From Caulobacter sp. NIBR1757 (GTDB lineage Bacteria; Pseudomonadota; Alphaproteobacteria; Caulobacterales; Caulobacteraceae): a stretch of DNA of 64,000 nt. The stretch covers positions 1,697,501 to 1,761,500 of the forward strand of contig NZ_CP115463.1 of NCBI RefSeq assembly GCF_027912495.1, written 5' to 3'. The notes below the pieces were generated by a model. That model saw only the letters and a program-made list of their open reading frames with translations. It was not told where the DNA came from and did not search any database. Position 1 is the first letter of the stretch, and every line of letters starts with the position of its first letter. Positions 29,125 through 38,900 of this stretch are shown in pieces. The translations under genes and the position numbers were made by a program.

Positions 29125-29505
29125 ATGTCCAGTTCCCCGATCGACGTCGTCCGCCAGTTCATGAAGCTCATGGAGCCGCTGGACTATGATGCGGCCCTGA
29201 AGCTGGTCGCCGACGACTGCGACTACATCAACCCTCCGCCCCTCGGCGCGGTGCGCGGGCCGGCCGCGGTCAGGGCGGTCCTCGAGCCCTTCTTCGCCCC
29301 GACCCGCGAGAACGAGTTCCGTGTCCTGCGCGCGGCCGTCGACGGGCCGGTCGTCTTCCTGGAGCGGCTGGATCGGCACCTGTTTGGCGACAAATGGGTC
29401 GAGCTGCCGGTGACCGGTGTTTTCGAGGTCCACAATGGGCTGATCACCTACTGGCGTGACTACTTCGACGCGCCGACGATCCTGTCCCAACTGCCGGAGG
29501 CTTGA
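29125..29505 (+). CDS. Limonene-1,2-epoxide hydrolase family protein
   Basis: A 126-residue alpha+beta barrel protein of the LEH branch of the NTF2-like fold, which hydrolyses epoxides. The catalytic Arg-x-Asp pair is seen in LERLDRHL and the third acid in [10 protein letters not shown], matching the Arg-Asp-Asp triad of Rhodococcus limonene epoxide hydrolase. Substrate is unknown. It lies 70 bp after the MmyB-type regulator in the same direction and may be controlled by it. Confidence 0.8.
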   Translation: MSSSPIDVVRQFMKLMEPLDYDAALKLVADDCDYINPPPLGAVRGPAAVRAVLEPFFAPTRENEFRVLRAAVDGPVVFLERLDRHLFGDKWVELPVTGVFEVHNGLITYWRDYFDAPTILSQLPEA

Positions 29506-29815
29506 GGCGGATCAGTCCGCTCCGCGATTGCGCCGAAAAAATGGGCGCCCGGTTCGGCCCCGGCTGCACAATCGGCAGTCACATCGACGATTGCTGAGCT
29601 TGCCGACCGTCTTCACTGCACCCCGCGCCGAGTCCCATGCATTCTCAAGGCTCGGAGAGCGGGCCTCGCCCGCTGGTGTTTCCGTGGCGTATGTTCCCCG
29701 ACGATTGACTTGGAGGCCGCCTGGGTTTGACCCGGCGGCCTTCTTTTCGCCCGCTGTCGTTGCCAATCAACACCCCCACCGGCTAAGTCAGCGCCGAATT
29801 CACAACGGGGTTGCC
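29506..29815. other. Intergenic region with hairpins and terminator; possible small RNA
   Basis: A 310-bp gap before proS without a credible protein gene. It contains a hairpin AGCGGGC-CTC-GCCCGCT near 29667-29684, the inverted pair CCGAG/CTCGG just before it, and then an intrinsic terminator at 29715. A terminator with nothing to end but the short upstream stretch suggests either read-through control of the epoxide-hydrolase-like gene or a small RNA of about 150 nt. I could not match it to a known RNA family. Confidence 0.35.
29715..29746 (+). terminator. Intrinsic terminator upstream of proS
   Basis: GGCCGCC (29715-29721) pairs with GGCGGCC (29734-29740). Inside, GGGT pairs with ACCC around a TTG loop with one bulged T. 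The stem is followed by TTCTTTT. This is a textbook rho-independent terminator on the plus strand, 70 bp before the proS ATG. Confidence 0.75.
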
Positions 29816-31129
29816 ATGCGCCTGTCGCGCTTTTTTCTGCCGGTGCTCAAGGAAGTGCCCGCCGACGTCCAGATCGTCTCCCATCAACTCATGCTGCGCG
29901 CCGGCATGATCCGCCAGGAGGCGGCCGGTATCTACGCCTGGCTGCCGCTGGGCCTGCGGGTGTTGAAGAAGATCGAGCAGATCGTCCGCGAGGAAATGGA
30001 CCGCGCCGGCGCCATCGAACTCTTGATGCCGACCCTGCAGCTCGCCGACCTGTGGAAGGAAAGCGGCCGCTACGAAGCTTACGGCGACGAGATGCTGCGC
30101 ATCACCGACCGCCACGATCGCCAGCTGCTCTACGGGCCCACCGCCGAGGAGGTCGTCACCGACATCTTCCGGGCCTCGGTGAAGAGCTACAAGGACCTGC
30201 CGCTCAACCTCTACAACATCCAGTGGAAGTTCCGCGACGAGCGCCGCCCGCGCTTCGGCGTCATGCGCGGTCGCGAGTTCCTGATGAAGGACGCCTACAG
30301 CTTCGACCTCAACGAGGCCGATGCGCGGCGGTCCTACAACCGCATGTTCATCGCCTACCTCAACACCTTCGCCCGCATGGGCCTGAAGGCGGTGCCGATG
30401 AAGGCCGACACCGGCCCGATCGGCGGCGATCTCTCCCACGAGTTCATCGTCCTGGCCGACACCGGCGAGAGCCAGGTCTTCTGCCACAAGGACCTGGTCG
30501 AGATGGGCGCCCCCGGCCCCGACGTCGATTTCGACGGCGACCTGCAGCCGCTGGTCGACCAGCGCACGGCCCTCTACGCGGCCACCGAGGAGATGCACGA
30601 CGAGGCGGCCTTCGGCGCCGTCCCCGCCGACAAGCAACTGTCGGCCCGCGGCATCGAGGTCGGCCATATCTTCTATTTCGGCGAGAAGTATTCCAAGCCG
30701 ATGAAGGCCAACGTCGCCGGCCCGGACGGCGTCAGCGCCCCGGTCCACATGGGCAGCTACGGCGTCGGCGTCTCGCGCCTGCTGGGCGCCATCATCGAGG
30801 CCAGCCACGACGAGGGCGGCATCATCTGGCCGGACGCCGTCGCCCCCTACGACCTGGGCATCATCAACCTGAAGTCCGGCGACGCGGCCTGCGACGCCGC
30901 CTGCGAAAAGGCCTATGCGGCGGCCAGGGCGGCCGGCAAGGCGGTGCTCTACGACGACCGCGACGAGCGGGCCGGCGCGAAATTTGCAACGATGGACCTC
31001 ATCGGCATCCCCCGGCAGATCGTCGTGGGCCCCAAGTCCATCGCGGAGGGCAATGTGGAAGTGAAGGTGCGCGCCACCGGCGAACGCTCGGTCGCCGCCC
31101 TCGACGCCGTGCTGGCGGAGCTCGCTTAA
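29816..31129 (+). CDS. proS: Prolyl-tRNA synthetase
   Basis: A class II aminoacyl-tRNA synthetase that charges tRNA-Pro. The 437-residue length is that of the short alphaproteobacterial form without the large editing insertion found in Escherichia coli ProS. Motif 2 is visible in [22 protein letters not shown] and motif 3 in [13 protein letters not shown]. The start [15 protein letters not shown] is the usual one; the frame is open upstream but not gene-like. It is followed by lolC after 1 bp. Confidence 0.96.
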   Translation: MRLSRFFLPVLKEVPADVQIVSHQLMLRAGMIRQEAAGIYAWLPLGLRVLKKIEQIVREEMDRAGAIELLMPTLQLADLWKESGRYEAYGDEMLRITDRHDRQLLYGPTAEEVVTDIFRASVKSYKDLPLNLYNIQWKFRDERRPRFGVMRGREFLMKDAYSFDLNEADARRSYNRMFIAYLNTFARMGLKAVPMKADTGPIGGDLSHEFIVLADTGESQVFCHKDLVEMGAPGPDVDFDGDLQPLVDQRTALYAATEEMHDEAAFGAVPADKQLSARGIEVGHIFYFGEKYSKPMKANVAGPDGVSAPVHMGSYGVGVSRLLGAIIEASHDEGGIIWPDAVAPYDLGIINLKSGDAACDAACEKAYAAARAAGKAVLYDDRDERAGAKFATMDLIGIPRQIVVGPKSIAEGNVEVKVRATGERSVAALDAVLAELA

Positions 31130-31130
31130 G

Positions 31131-32420
31131 GTGAGCAAAGCCGGGGGCAAGGCCGCGCCGTTCGGGATGTGGGAGCGCGCCGTCGCCGGCCGCTACCTGC
31201 GCGCCCGGCGCCAGGACGCGGGCGTCGCCCTGATCTCCATCCTCGCCTTCCTCGGCATCGGGGCCGCCGTGCTGGTGCTCATCGTGGTGATGAGCGTCAT
31301 GAACGGCTTCCGCACCGAACTGCTCGACAAAATCCTCGGCTTCAATGGCCACGCCTATGTGGTCGGCCAGCTGCCCCTGTCCGATGGCCAGCGGGACGGC
31401 GTGGTGCAGCGCATCCGCAACCTGCCCGGCGTCGCCCAGGTCACCCCGATGATCGAGGGCCAGGTGATGATCGTCGGTCGCGGCCAGGCCGGCGGGGCCA
31501 TCGTGCGCGGCGTCAGCCGCAAGGACCTCGAAGCCACCCCGCTGGTCTCCAGAACCATCAAGCCCGGCGGCTCGATCGAGGGCTACGGCCAGGGCGAATT
31601 CGGCGGCGACCTCATCCTGCTCGGCGACCGTCTGGCCATGCAGCTGGGCGTCGGTCCGGGCGATGCGGTCACCCTGGTCGCCGCCTCCAGCTCGCCCTCG
31701 GCCTTCGGCATGTCGGCCAACCAGAAGGACTACACCGTCGGCGGCCTCTTCAGCGTCGGCATGAGCGAATACGACCAGGCCTTCGCCTACATGCCGCTCG
31801 AGCAGGCCCAGCTGTTTTTCGGCAAGGAGGGCAGCGTCGATGTGCTGGAGGTCAAGCTCGACGACCCGGACGCCGCCGCCGGCCTCAAGCCGGCCATCCG
31901 CCAGGCGGCGGGACCGGGGGCCAGCGTCAGCGACTGGACCGAGAAAAACCAGAGCTTCTTCAACGCCCTGCAGGTGGAACGCACGGTGATGCGCTTCATC
32001 CTGTTCTGCATCGTGGTCATCGCGGCGATCAACATCGTCTCCGGCCTCATCATGCTGGTGAAGAACAAGAGCCGCGACATCGGCATCCTGCGCACCATGG
32101 GCGCGACCAAGAATTCCATCCTGCGCATCTTCTTCATGGCCGGGGCCAGCATCGGCGTGGCCGGCACCCTGGCTGGGCTGATCCTCGGCGTGCTGTTCTG
32201 CATGAACATCCAGTCCATTCAGAAGTTCGTGGAATGGGTGACGGGGACCAGCGTCTTCAACGCCGACGTCTATTTCCTGACCCACATCCCCGCCCGCATC
32301 GAGTGGGGCGAGGTGGCGCTGATTGTCGGGGTGTCGCTGCTGGTCAGCTTCATCGCCACCCTGCCGCCGGCTCTGCGGGCGGCCAGTCTCGATCCGGTCG
32401 AGGCGCTTCGCTATGAGTAG
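31131..32420 (+). CDS. lolC: Lipoprotein-releasing ABC transporter permease
   Basis: The LolC/LolE-type permease extracts mature outer-membrane lipoproteins from the inner membrane and passes them to LolA. The 429-residue protein has an N-terminal helix (ALISILAFLGIGAAVLVLI) with MSVMNGF, a large periplasmic domain (about residues 55-270) and three C-terminal helices with GILRTMGATKNSILRIFF. Only one permease gene accompanies lolD, so the transporter is probably a homodimeric LolF-like type. The start is GTG; the end overlaps lolD by 8 bp. Confidence 0.93.
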   Translation: MSKAGGKAAPFGMWERAVAGRYLRARRQDAGVALISILAFLGIGAAVLVLIVVMSVMNGFRTELLDKILGFNGHAYVVGQLPLSDGQRDGVVQRIRNLPGVAQVTPMIEGQVMIVGRGQAGGAIVRGVSRKDLEATPLVSRTIKPGGSIEGYGQGEFGGDLILLGDRLAMQLGVGPGDAVTLVAASSSPSAFGMSANQKDYTVGGLFSVGMSEYDQAFAYMPLEQAQLFFGKEGSVDVLEVKLDDPDAAAGLKPAIRQAAGPGASVSDWTEKNQSFFNALQVERTVMRFILFCIVVIAAINIVSGLIMLVKNKSRDIGILRTMGATKNSILRIFFMAGASIGVAGTLAGLILGVLFCMNIQSIQKFVEWVTGTSVFNADVYFLTHIPARIEWGEVALIVGVSLLVSFIATLPPALRAASLDPVEALRYE

Positions 32421-33114
32421 CCCGACCCTCAGCCTGCCCACTCTTTCGCTTAGGGGCGTCAAACGCACCTACAACGCCGGCTCCGGCCCGCTGGAGGTGC
32501 TGAAGGGCGTCGACCTCGACGTCATGCCGGGCGAGATCGTCGGGCTGATCGGGCCGTCCGGTTCGGGCAAGTCGTCGCTGCTGCACGCCGCCGGCCTGCT
32601 GGAGCATCCGACCGAGGGCCAGGTGTTCATCTCCGGCCAGGACTGCACCAACCTCGGCGATCGGCCCCGCACCCTGCTGCGGCTGTCCAGCATCGGCTTC
32701 GTCTACCAGTTCCACCATCTGCTGCCCGAGTTCACGGCGCTGGAGAACGTCGCCCTGCCGGCCCTGATCCAGGGCCGCGACAAGGCCTGGACCCAGGCCC
32801 GCGCCGAAGGCCTGCTGGCCAGCATGGGTCTGTCGGAACGCACCGACCACCAGCCGGCCCAGCTGTCGGGCGGCGAGCAGCAGCGGGTGGCCATCGCCCG
32901 GGCCCTGACCAACGAGCCGAAGCTGCTGCTGGCCGACGAACCGACCGGCAACCTCGACCCTGACACCGCCGCCGCCGTCTTCAAGACCCTGCACGACGCG
33001 GTTCGCGACCAGGGCGTCGCCGCCCTGATCGCCACGCACAATCTGGAACTGGCCCGCTACATGGACCGGGTGTTCGCGTTGAAGGATGGGCTACTCGAAG
33101 AGCGGCGGTTCTAG
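32413..33114 (+). CDS. lolD: Lipoprotein-releasing ABC transporter ATPase
   Basis: LolD powers lipoprotein release with its partner permease LolC. The 233-residue ATPase has Walker [10 protein letters not shown], the Q loop in [12 protein letters not shown], signature [15 protein letters not shown], Walker [10 protein letters not shown] and the H-loop in IATHN. The ATG at 32413 lies within the end of lolC. A terminator hairpin directly follows the stop codon, so lolD closes the proS-lolC-lolD unit. Confidence 0.95.
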   Translation: MSSPTLSLPTLSLRGVKRTYNAGSGPLEVLKGVDLDVMPGEIVGLIGPSGSGKSSLLHAAGLLEHPTEGQVFISGQDCTNLGDRPRTLLRLSSIGFVYQFHHLLPEFTALENVALPALIQGRDKAWTQARAEGLLASMGLSERTDHQPAQLSGGEQQRVAIARALTNEPKLLLADEPTGNLDPDTAAAVFKTLHDAVRDQGVAALIATHNLELARYMDRVFALKDGLLEERRF

Positions 33115-33123
33115 AGCGGAAAC

Positions 33124-33150
33124 GGGGACACGCTGATCCAACGTGTCCCC
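33124..33150 (+). terminator. Terminator after lolD, possibly bidirectional
   Basis: GGGGACACG (33124-33132) pairs perfectly with CGTGTCCCC (33142-33150) over a 9-nt loop, followed by TCTTCCTT. It lies between the convergent lolD and M56 peptidase genes, 10 bp after the lolD stop. Confidence 0.65.
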
Positions 33151-33156
33151 TCTTCC

Positions 33157-35058
33157 TTACCGCGCGGTTGGCGCGGGACGCGGCGCAGGCATGGGAGTCG
33201 GCGCGCCGAACATGATCGGCAGGTTGATGTTTCCGAACCCGGCGGGTGAACCATCCGACATCACAGGCCGAAGCCTGAACTTCGGCGCCAGCTTCAGGGC
33301 CGCTTCGGCGAACCCGTTGCCCGCAGGCGTTTCGCCGTGGGTTTCGCAGTCGGTGAGCAAGCCTGCCGGCGTCGTCTTGCACCACAGCACGACCCGACCG
33401 GACAACCCCGCCTCCAGAGCCTTGCGGGGGTAGACAGCGGCGACGTCGGCCCCGGTCGGGCGGGCCTCGAAGACCGGCCGGCCAAACTCTGGCGGCTTCG
33501 GCGGAGCCGGCGGGGCAGGGGGCGCCGGCGGAGCCTGGAGGCGGGCCAGGGGCGCGAGGGGCGGCGTCGGCGGCGTCGGCGCGGTCATCGGCGTCAGCGG
33601 GGTGGGCGGCGTGGGCGGGGTCGGCGCTGTCATGGGCGACGGCGGCGTCGGCGGGGCCGGCGGCGGCTCGGGCGCCGGGGCGGGCGGAGCCGGGGGCGCG
33701 GGCGGCGCCGCGGGGGCCATGACGATATCGACGACGGTCGGGCCGTCCTCGTCGTCTGTCCGCTGCCGCACCTTGATCAGGCCGATGTCCTTGGCGTCGA
33801 GGGCGTTGGGCGTGAAGTCGGCGGGGGCGGCCTTGCCGTTGACCAGGAAGGTCACGCCGGCCAGTTGTGCATCACGTCCCGGATCGCCCGTCGCCGGGGT
33901 CAGGACGATGACCGGCCGGCCGCTCCAGTAGGCGACGCCGCCCTTGACCCGCATCTGGTCGGCCGCGACCTGGATCTCGCCCTTGGGCGCCAGCGCATTG
34001 TCCTGCATCGACTGCTTCCACTGCGAGGCGCGGCCGGCGATGGCGCGTTCGGGCGCGGCCTGCATGGCCAGGGCGACGCTGGCCCCGCCGATCGACAGGG
34101 CCAGGACGGCGCCGATGGCGATGACGCTGGCCCTGGCGCGCAGGGAGGCGGGGGCGTGGGGCTTCAGAATGGCCTTGAGACGCATGGCGGTCTTCCTTCC
34201 GGCGCCGATGAATGCGGATTGCGGCTCCGGGCCGGCGCTGAGGCGGAGCGTTTCGAGAAGGGTTTCGGCATAGGCGCGGCGGGCGGCGGGATCGGCCTGG
34301 TTGAGGGCGATGGCGTCGCAATGCTCCTCGCGGGCGGCGTTCAGCCGGGCATGGATCATGGCCATGAAGGGGTTAAACCACATGATCGCCAGCAGCACGC
34401 CCTCGGCCCAGGCGCGCGGGTTGTCGCCGCGCTTGAGGTGGGCCAGCTCATGGCCGCAGATCAGGGCCAGGCGCGGGGTCGGCAGCTTGGTCAGAACCCG
34501 GGGAATGATGATCGTGGGGCGGACCAGCCCCGCCAGCAGCGGGCTGCCGGCCCGGTCGGAGGCCTTCAAGGCCGGGGCGCGAACCTTGAGGGCGGCGGCC
34601 TGGCGGTCGAGGTCGGCGATCAGGGCCTCGTCGTCCAGCGGCCGGGCGCTGGCCAGCAGGCGGCCGAGCAGGACGTGGCGGCGGACAAGCAACACCACAC
34701 CGACGATCATGCCCAGCAGCATGAGGCTGAGCAGCAGCGTCGGCGCCAGCACCCGGGCCACGTCGATCCAGGTCTGGAACGGGGTTGTCGCCGGAACGAC
34801 GCTCACGGCCGCGTCGACAATGACGGCGGTCGGATCCGTCTCCGGCGCCCCCACGGGGACCGGACGCGACAGATGCGGCGAGACCAGCACCACGGCGACG
34901 ACGGCCAGCACCGGGGCCAGCAGGGCCACGCCCCAGACCCGCTCGCGCAGACCCGGCGCGCCGGTGATCCGCTCGGCCAGCAGGCCGGCGCCAAGGCCCA
35001 GCGCGCTCATGGGCAGGGTCGCGCCGAGGATCAGCAGGGAGAGGGTGATCCCATCCAT
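33157..35058 (-). CDS. BlaR1-like M56 peptidase with TonB-type C-terminal domain
   Basis: A 633-residue membrane protein. Residues 1-310 have four or five helices and an M56 zinc protease domain with HELAH (H203-H207) and the downstream ligand in AREEHCDAIAL. A helix near residue 300 is followed by a periplasmic part, a Pro-rich stretch of about 100 residues (APPAPPAPPAPAPEP...) and a C-terminal TonB-like fold (VYPRKALEAGLSGRVVLW). BlaR1-type proteins sense signals and cut the partner repressor; here the repressor lies directly upstream with TGATG overlap. What it senses is unknown. Confidence 0.87.
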   Translation of the reverse strand: MDGITLSLLILGATLPMSALGLGAGLLAERITGAPGLRERVWGVALLAPVLAVVAVVLVSPHLSRPVPVGAPETDPTAVIVDAAVSVVPATTPFQTWIDVARVLAPTLLLSLMLLGMIVGVVLLVRRHVLLGRLLASARPLDDEALIADLDRQAAALKVRAPALKASDRAGSPLLAGLVRPTIIIPRVLTKLPTPRLALICGHELAHLKRGDNPRAWAEGVLLAIMWFNPFMAMIHARLNAAREEHCDAIALNQADPAARRAYAETLLETLRLSAGPEPQSAFIGAGRKTAMRLKAILKPHAPASLRARASVIAIGAVLALSIGGASVALAMQAAPERAIAGRASQWKQSMQDNALAPKGEIQVAADQMRVKGGVAYWSGRPVIVLTPATGDPGRDAQLAGVTFLVNGKAAPADFTPNALDAKDIGLIKVRQRTDDEDGPTVVDIVMAPAAPPAPPAPPAPAPEPPPAPPTPPSPMTAPTPPTPPTPLTPMTAPTPPTPPLAPLARLQAPPAPPAPPAPPKPPEFGRPVFEARPTGADVAAVYPRKALEAGLSGRVVLWCKTTPAGLLTDCETHGETPAGNGFAEAALKLAPKFRLRPVMSDGSPAGFGNINLPIMFGAPTPMPAPRPAPTAR

Positions 35059-35426
35059 CACTTTTCCTCCTCGGCGTTGAGCAGGGCTTCCAGATCGCGC
35101 AGCTCTTCGGGCGAGAGGATAGCGCTGCCGGCGAAGGCGGAGGCGGGCAGGGGGCCCTCGACCTCGAGCACCCGCATCACCCGGCGCAGCACGCCGCCGA
35201 GGATGTCGGCCTTGGCCTGGGCCGCCTCATAGACCGCCAGGCCATGCACCGATCGCCGCACCAGCAGGCCCTTGGCCCGCATCCGCTCCAGCACCGTGCG
35301 GGTGGTCGAGGCGGTCCAGTCCAGCGCCTCTGGCAAGGCCGCCTGGATCTCGCGGGCGCTGGCCGCGCCGTCGCGCCAGAAGACCTTGAGGATCTCGAGT
35401 TCGGTGTCGGATGGCGGCTGAGTCAT
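35058..35426 (-). CDS. BlaI/MecI family transcriptional repressor
   Basis: A 122-residue winged-helix repressor of the BlaI family, with SDTELEILKVFWRDGAAS and the recognition region ASTTRTVLERMRAKGLL, followed by VRRSVHGLAVYEA and a C-terminal dimerisation helix. It overlaps the M56 peptidase gene by one base, so both are made together. The perfect palindrome 27 bp before its start is the likely operator, giving autorepression relieved by cleavage. Confidence 0.93.
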   Translation of the reverse strand: MTQPPSDTELEILKVFWRDGAASAREIQAALPEALDWTASTTRTVLERMRAKGLLVRRSVHGLAVYEAAQAKADILGGVLRRVMRVLEVEGPLPASAFAGSAILSPEELRDLEALLNAEEEK

Positions 35427-35452
35427 GCTCGGGTCTCGTCTGACGTCACGGG

Positions 35453-35472
35453 TACGCTACAAATGTAGCGTA
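35453..35472. promoter_or_regulatory. Probable BlaI operator (perfect palindrome)
   Basis: TACGCTACA and TGTAGCGTA form 9-bp perfect arms around a central AA. BlaI-family operators have the TACA/TGTA core, and the site lies just upstream of the BlaI gene, where it would overlap the promoter and first transcribed bases. Confidence 0.75.
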
Positions 35473-35587
35473 TCGCTGTCAACCGTCACGAACGCCGGTC
35501 CCCGGCGCCCTCTGGCCGGCGCCCGCTCGCCCAGATTTCGCCATGCAAACAAGGCCATAGAAACAGTTCTGTAGTCGGGAGGCGCGT

Positions 35588-35905
35588 ATGGCCCATCAGT
35601 TCGAGTTCGAAGGTCAATCGGGCCATGGCTATCGCTACCAGCCGCTGGAAGGCGAAGGCCCGATGTCGCCGACAGGGGCCAACTACCTGTTCGTCAAGAT
35701 GAAGGGCGGTGAGCGCACCGTGGTCTACGCAGGCGAGACCGAGTGCCTGCACAAGGGCGTCCACTCCGGTTGGGACAAGGCCAAGAAGACCTTCGGGGCC
35801 AACACCATCCTGGTGCGCCTGAACGTCACCCGCGCCATCCGCCGGGCCGAACTGGAAGACATCGTCGCCCTGCACAACCCGCCCATGAACGGCGACGAAG
35901 AGTAA
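35588..35905 (+). CDS. Small GIY-YIG-like hypothetical protein
   Basis: A 105-residue protein. Its middle resembles a degenerate GIY-YIG nuclease fold: ANYLFVKMKGG, then RTVVYAGETECLHKGV, a region resembling the first two strands and helix 1, and later a Glu in RAELEDIVA followed by HNPPMN, like the conserved Glu and Asn. The first tyrosine pair is modified, so nuclease activity is uncertain. It stands alone, 72 bp before the RTX protease gene. Confidence 0.55.
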   Translation: MAHQFEFEGQSGHGYRYQPLEGEGPMSPTGANYLFVKMKGGERTVVYAGETECLHKGVHSGWDKAKKTFGANTILVRLNVTRAIRRAELEDIVALHNPPMNGDEE

Positions 35906-35977
35906 CACCGGTTCTGGTTGCCTTCACGATAGCAGCTGCCTAGGGTCCCTCCTTAGTTGCGTTGGGGGGATTGGTCC

Positions 35978-38900
35978 GTGGCCTTTGAAGATCAGCTTTC
36001 GTTCGACTGGGCGTCCAGCGAGCCGGTGGACCTGCGTCCCGACGCGGACCAGGCGGCGCAAAGCTATCTGATCCGCCTGGCGGATCCGGAAAGCCGGGTC
36101 CAGGCCGATGGGGCCGAGACCGTGCGCGTCGCCCGGCCGGCGGTCGAATTCGCCCAGCCGTCCGACTTCCTTGAGCCGCTGCTGTACGGGGCGCTGAAAT
36201 TCGCCCCGAGCCAGGGCGAGGGCCCGCAGGCGGCCGGCAAACCCTCCCTGACCTATGCCCAGGCGGGCCAGCAACTGACCCGCGACAACCTGAGCTGGAA
36301 CGGTCAGGGCCACATCGGCCAGAGCGCGACCATCTGGGTCAGTTTCATGCTGGACAGGCCGTCCTACGCCTCGACCGAGGGCATCAATGGCTTCTCGCTG
36401 TTCAGCGCCGCCCAGCGGACGGCGGCCAGCCGGGCCCTCACCGCCTGGGCCGATGTCGCCGACATCAACTTCGTCTACATGGATGGGCCGAGCACCTACT
36501 CCAACACCGGCATGATCCGGTTCGCCAACTACAGCGACGCGACCGACGGCACGGCCGGCTTCGCCTACATGCCCGAGGGCCTTGTGCCGTTCGGTGACGA
36601 GATGTCCGGGGATGTCTGGATCAACCGTGGCTATCCCGAGTACACGGAGCTGGCCAACGGCGAATCCGGCATGCTCACCCTGATCCACGAGATCGGCCAT
36701 GCCATCGGCCTGGACCATCCGGGCGACTACAACGGCGGTAATCCCAGCTACGCCGGCAGCGCCGAGTATCTCGAGGACAGCAACCAGTACACGGTGATGA
36801 GCTACTTCTACGAGTACGAGACAGGCGCCGATTTCGGCCCGCTGTACCCGGCCACCACCATGCTGCACGACATCGCCGCGGCCCAGCGGCTGTACGGCGC
36901 CAACACCACCACCCGCACCGGCGACACCACCTACGGCTTCAACTCCAACGCCCAGCGCAGCTGGTTCAGCGCCGACGGCGGCGCCGCCCTGATCTTCGCG
37001 GTCTGGGACGCCGGCGGCGTCGATACCTTCGACTTCTCCGGCTATGCGCAGAACCAGCTCATCGACCTGCGTCAGACGGCCTTCTCGAACGTCGGCGGCC
37101 TGAAGGGCAATGTCGCCATCGCCCTGGGCGTGGTCATCGAGAACGCCGACGGCGGCTCGGGGGCCGACACCATGTTCGGCAATGACGCGGCCAATATCCT
37201 GCGCGGCGGGGCCGGGGCCGATATCCTGCGCGGCCTGGGTGGCGACGACACCCTGACCGGCGGCGACGGGGCCGACCTCTTCCACGTCACGGTCGGCGGC
37301 GGCGCCGACACCATCACCGACTTCTCCCTCGGCACGGACCTGCTCGACATCAGCGAGTTCGGCGTCTGGGTCAGCAAGGCCCAGTCCGGCGCCGACGCGC
37401 TGCTCTCCTTCGCCGGCGGCGTCACCGTGCTGTTGCGCAACGTCCTGGCCAGCGCCGTGACCCTGACCAGCATCGCCGGCTATGCCCCGCCGATCGAGGG
37501 CACGGCGGCCGCCGAGACCCTCAGTGGCGGCGGCGGCAAGGACTCGATCCGCGGCCTCGGCGGCGACGACATCCTGAACGGCCTGGCGGGCGACGACCTG
37601 CTGGAAGGCGGCGACGGGATCGACACCCTGCGCGGCGGCGATGACAAGGACAGGCTGCTCGGCGACGCCGGGGACGACGCCCTGCTCGGCGAGGCCGGCG
37701 ACGACCGCCTGATCGGCGGCGCGGGCAACGACACCCTGACCGGCGGGGCCGGCAAGGATGTCTTCGTCGTCGAGCTGAACGGCGGCGCCGACAGCATTAC
37801 CGACTTCAGCACCACCGACGACAAGATCGACATCACCGCCTTCGGCTACTGGCGGACCGTGACCCAGACGGGCGGCCATACCCTGTTCACCTTCGACAGC
37901 GGGGTGACGCTGCGGCTGGTGGGCGCGACGCCGACGCTGGCCGACGCCCTGTTCATCGGCAAGACCGCGCCGCCCTCGGTGGTGCTGGACGGCTCGGCCG
38001 CCGGCGAGACCCTGACAGGCGACAGCTGGAATGACGTGCTGCGCGGCCTGGGTGGCGACGATACGCTCAACGGCCTGGACGGCGACGACCAGCTGGACGG
38101 CGGCGATGCCAACGACACCCTCTACGGCGGGGCCGGTTGGGACATCCTGAAGGGCGGGGCAGGGGACGACATCCTCGATGCCGGCATCGACCTGGGCCAG
38201 GACGACCTGAGCGGCGGGATCGGCGACGACACCTACTACCTGAGCATGGGTGACCGGGCCATCGAGTGGGGCGGCGAGGGGATCGACACGGTCCATACCG
38301 ACGCCAACGGCTACACCCTGGAAGCCAACATCGAGAACGGCGTCGCGACCGCGGCCAACATCATCTACGGCAACAACCTCGCCAACGTCCTGACCGGCAG
38401 CGCCCTGGCCAACAGCCTGGAAGGCAGGGGGGGCGAGGACATCCTCCGGGGCATGGGCGGCAACGACAACCTGTTCGGCGGCCTGGGCAACGACATCATC
38501 TACGGCGGCGACGGCAACGACGGCATGCACGGCAACGAGGGGGTCGACATCCTCTACGGCGAGGCCGGCAACGACGGCATGTACGGCATGGAGGGCGGCG
38601 ACCGCATGTTCGGCGGTGACGGCGCCGACGTGATGAACGGCGGCCTGGACGCCGACGAGATGCACGGCGGGACCGGCAACGACGAGCTGACCGGCGACGC
38701 CGGCGCCGACATGATCTTCGGCGACGACGGTGACGACATCATCATCGGCGGCGGCTCGAACGACAGTCTGATAGGCGGCGCGGGCGCCGACCGGTTCGTC
38801 TTCGAGGCCGGGTCCGGCGCCGACACCATCTCGGTCTTCGAACTGGGCGTTGACCAGATCGATGTCACCGCCTTCGGGACCTACCAGTCCATCGTCCAGG

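Noticed and set aside
31131..33114. A missing second Lol permease (lolE) as evidence of gene loss
   Set aside because: Many alphaproteobacteria have a single LolC/E-type permease with LolD, so one gene is normal.
33337..35232. A 631-codon plus-strand frame opposite the M56 peptidase gene
   Set aside because: Gly/Arg-rich shadow; the minus strand has the HELAH motif, membrane helices and a TonB-like end.
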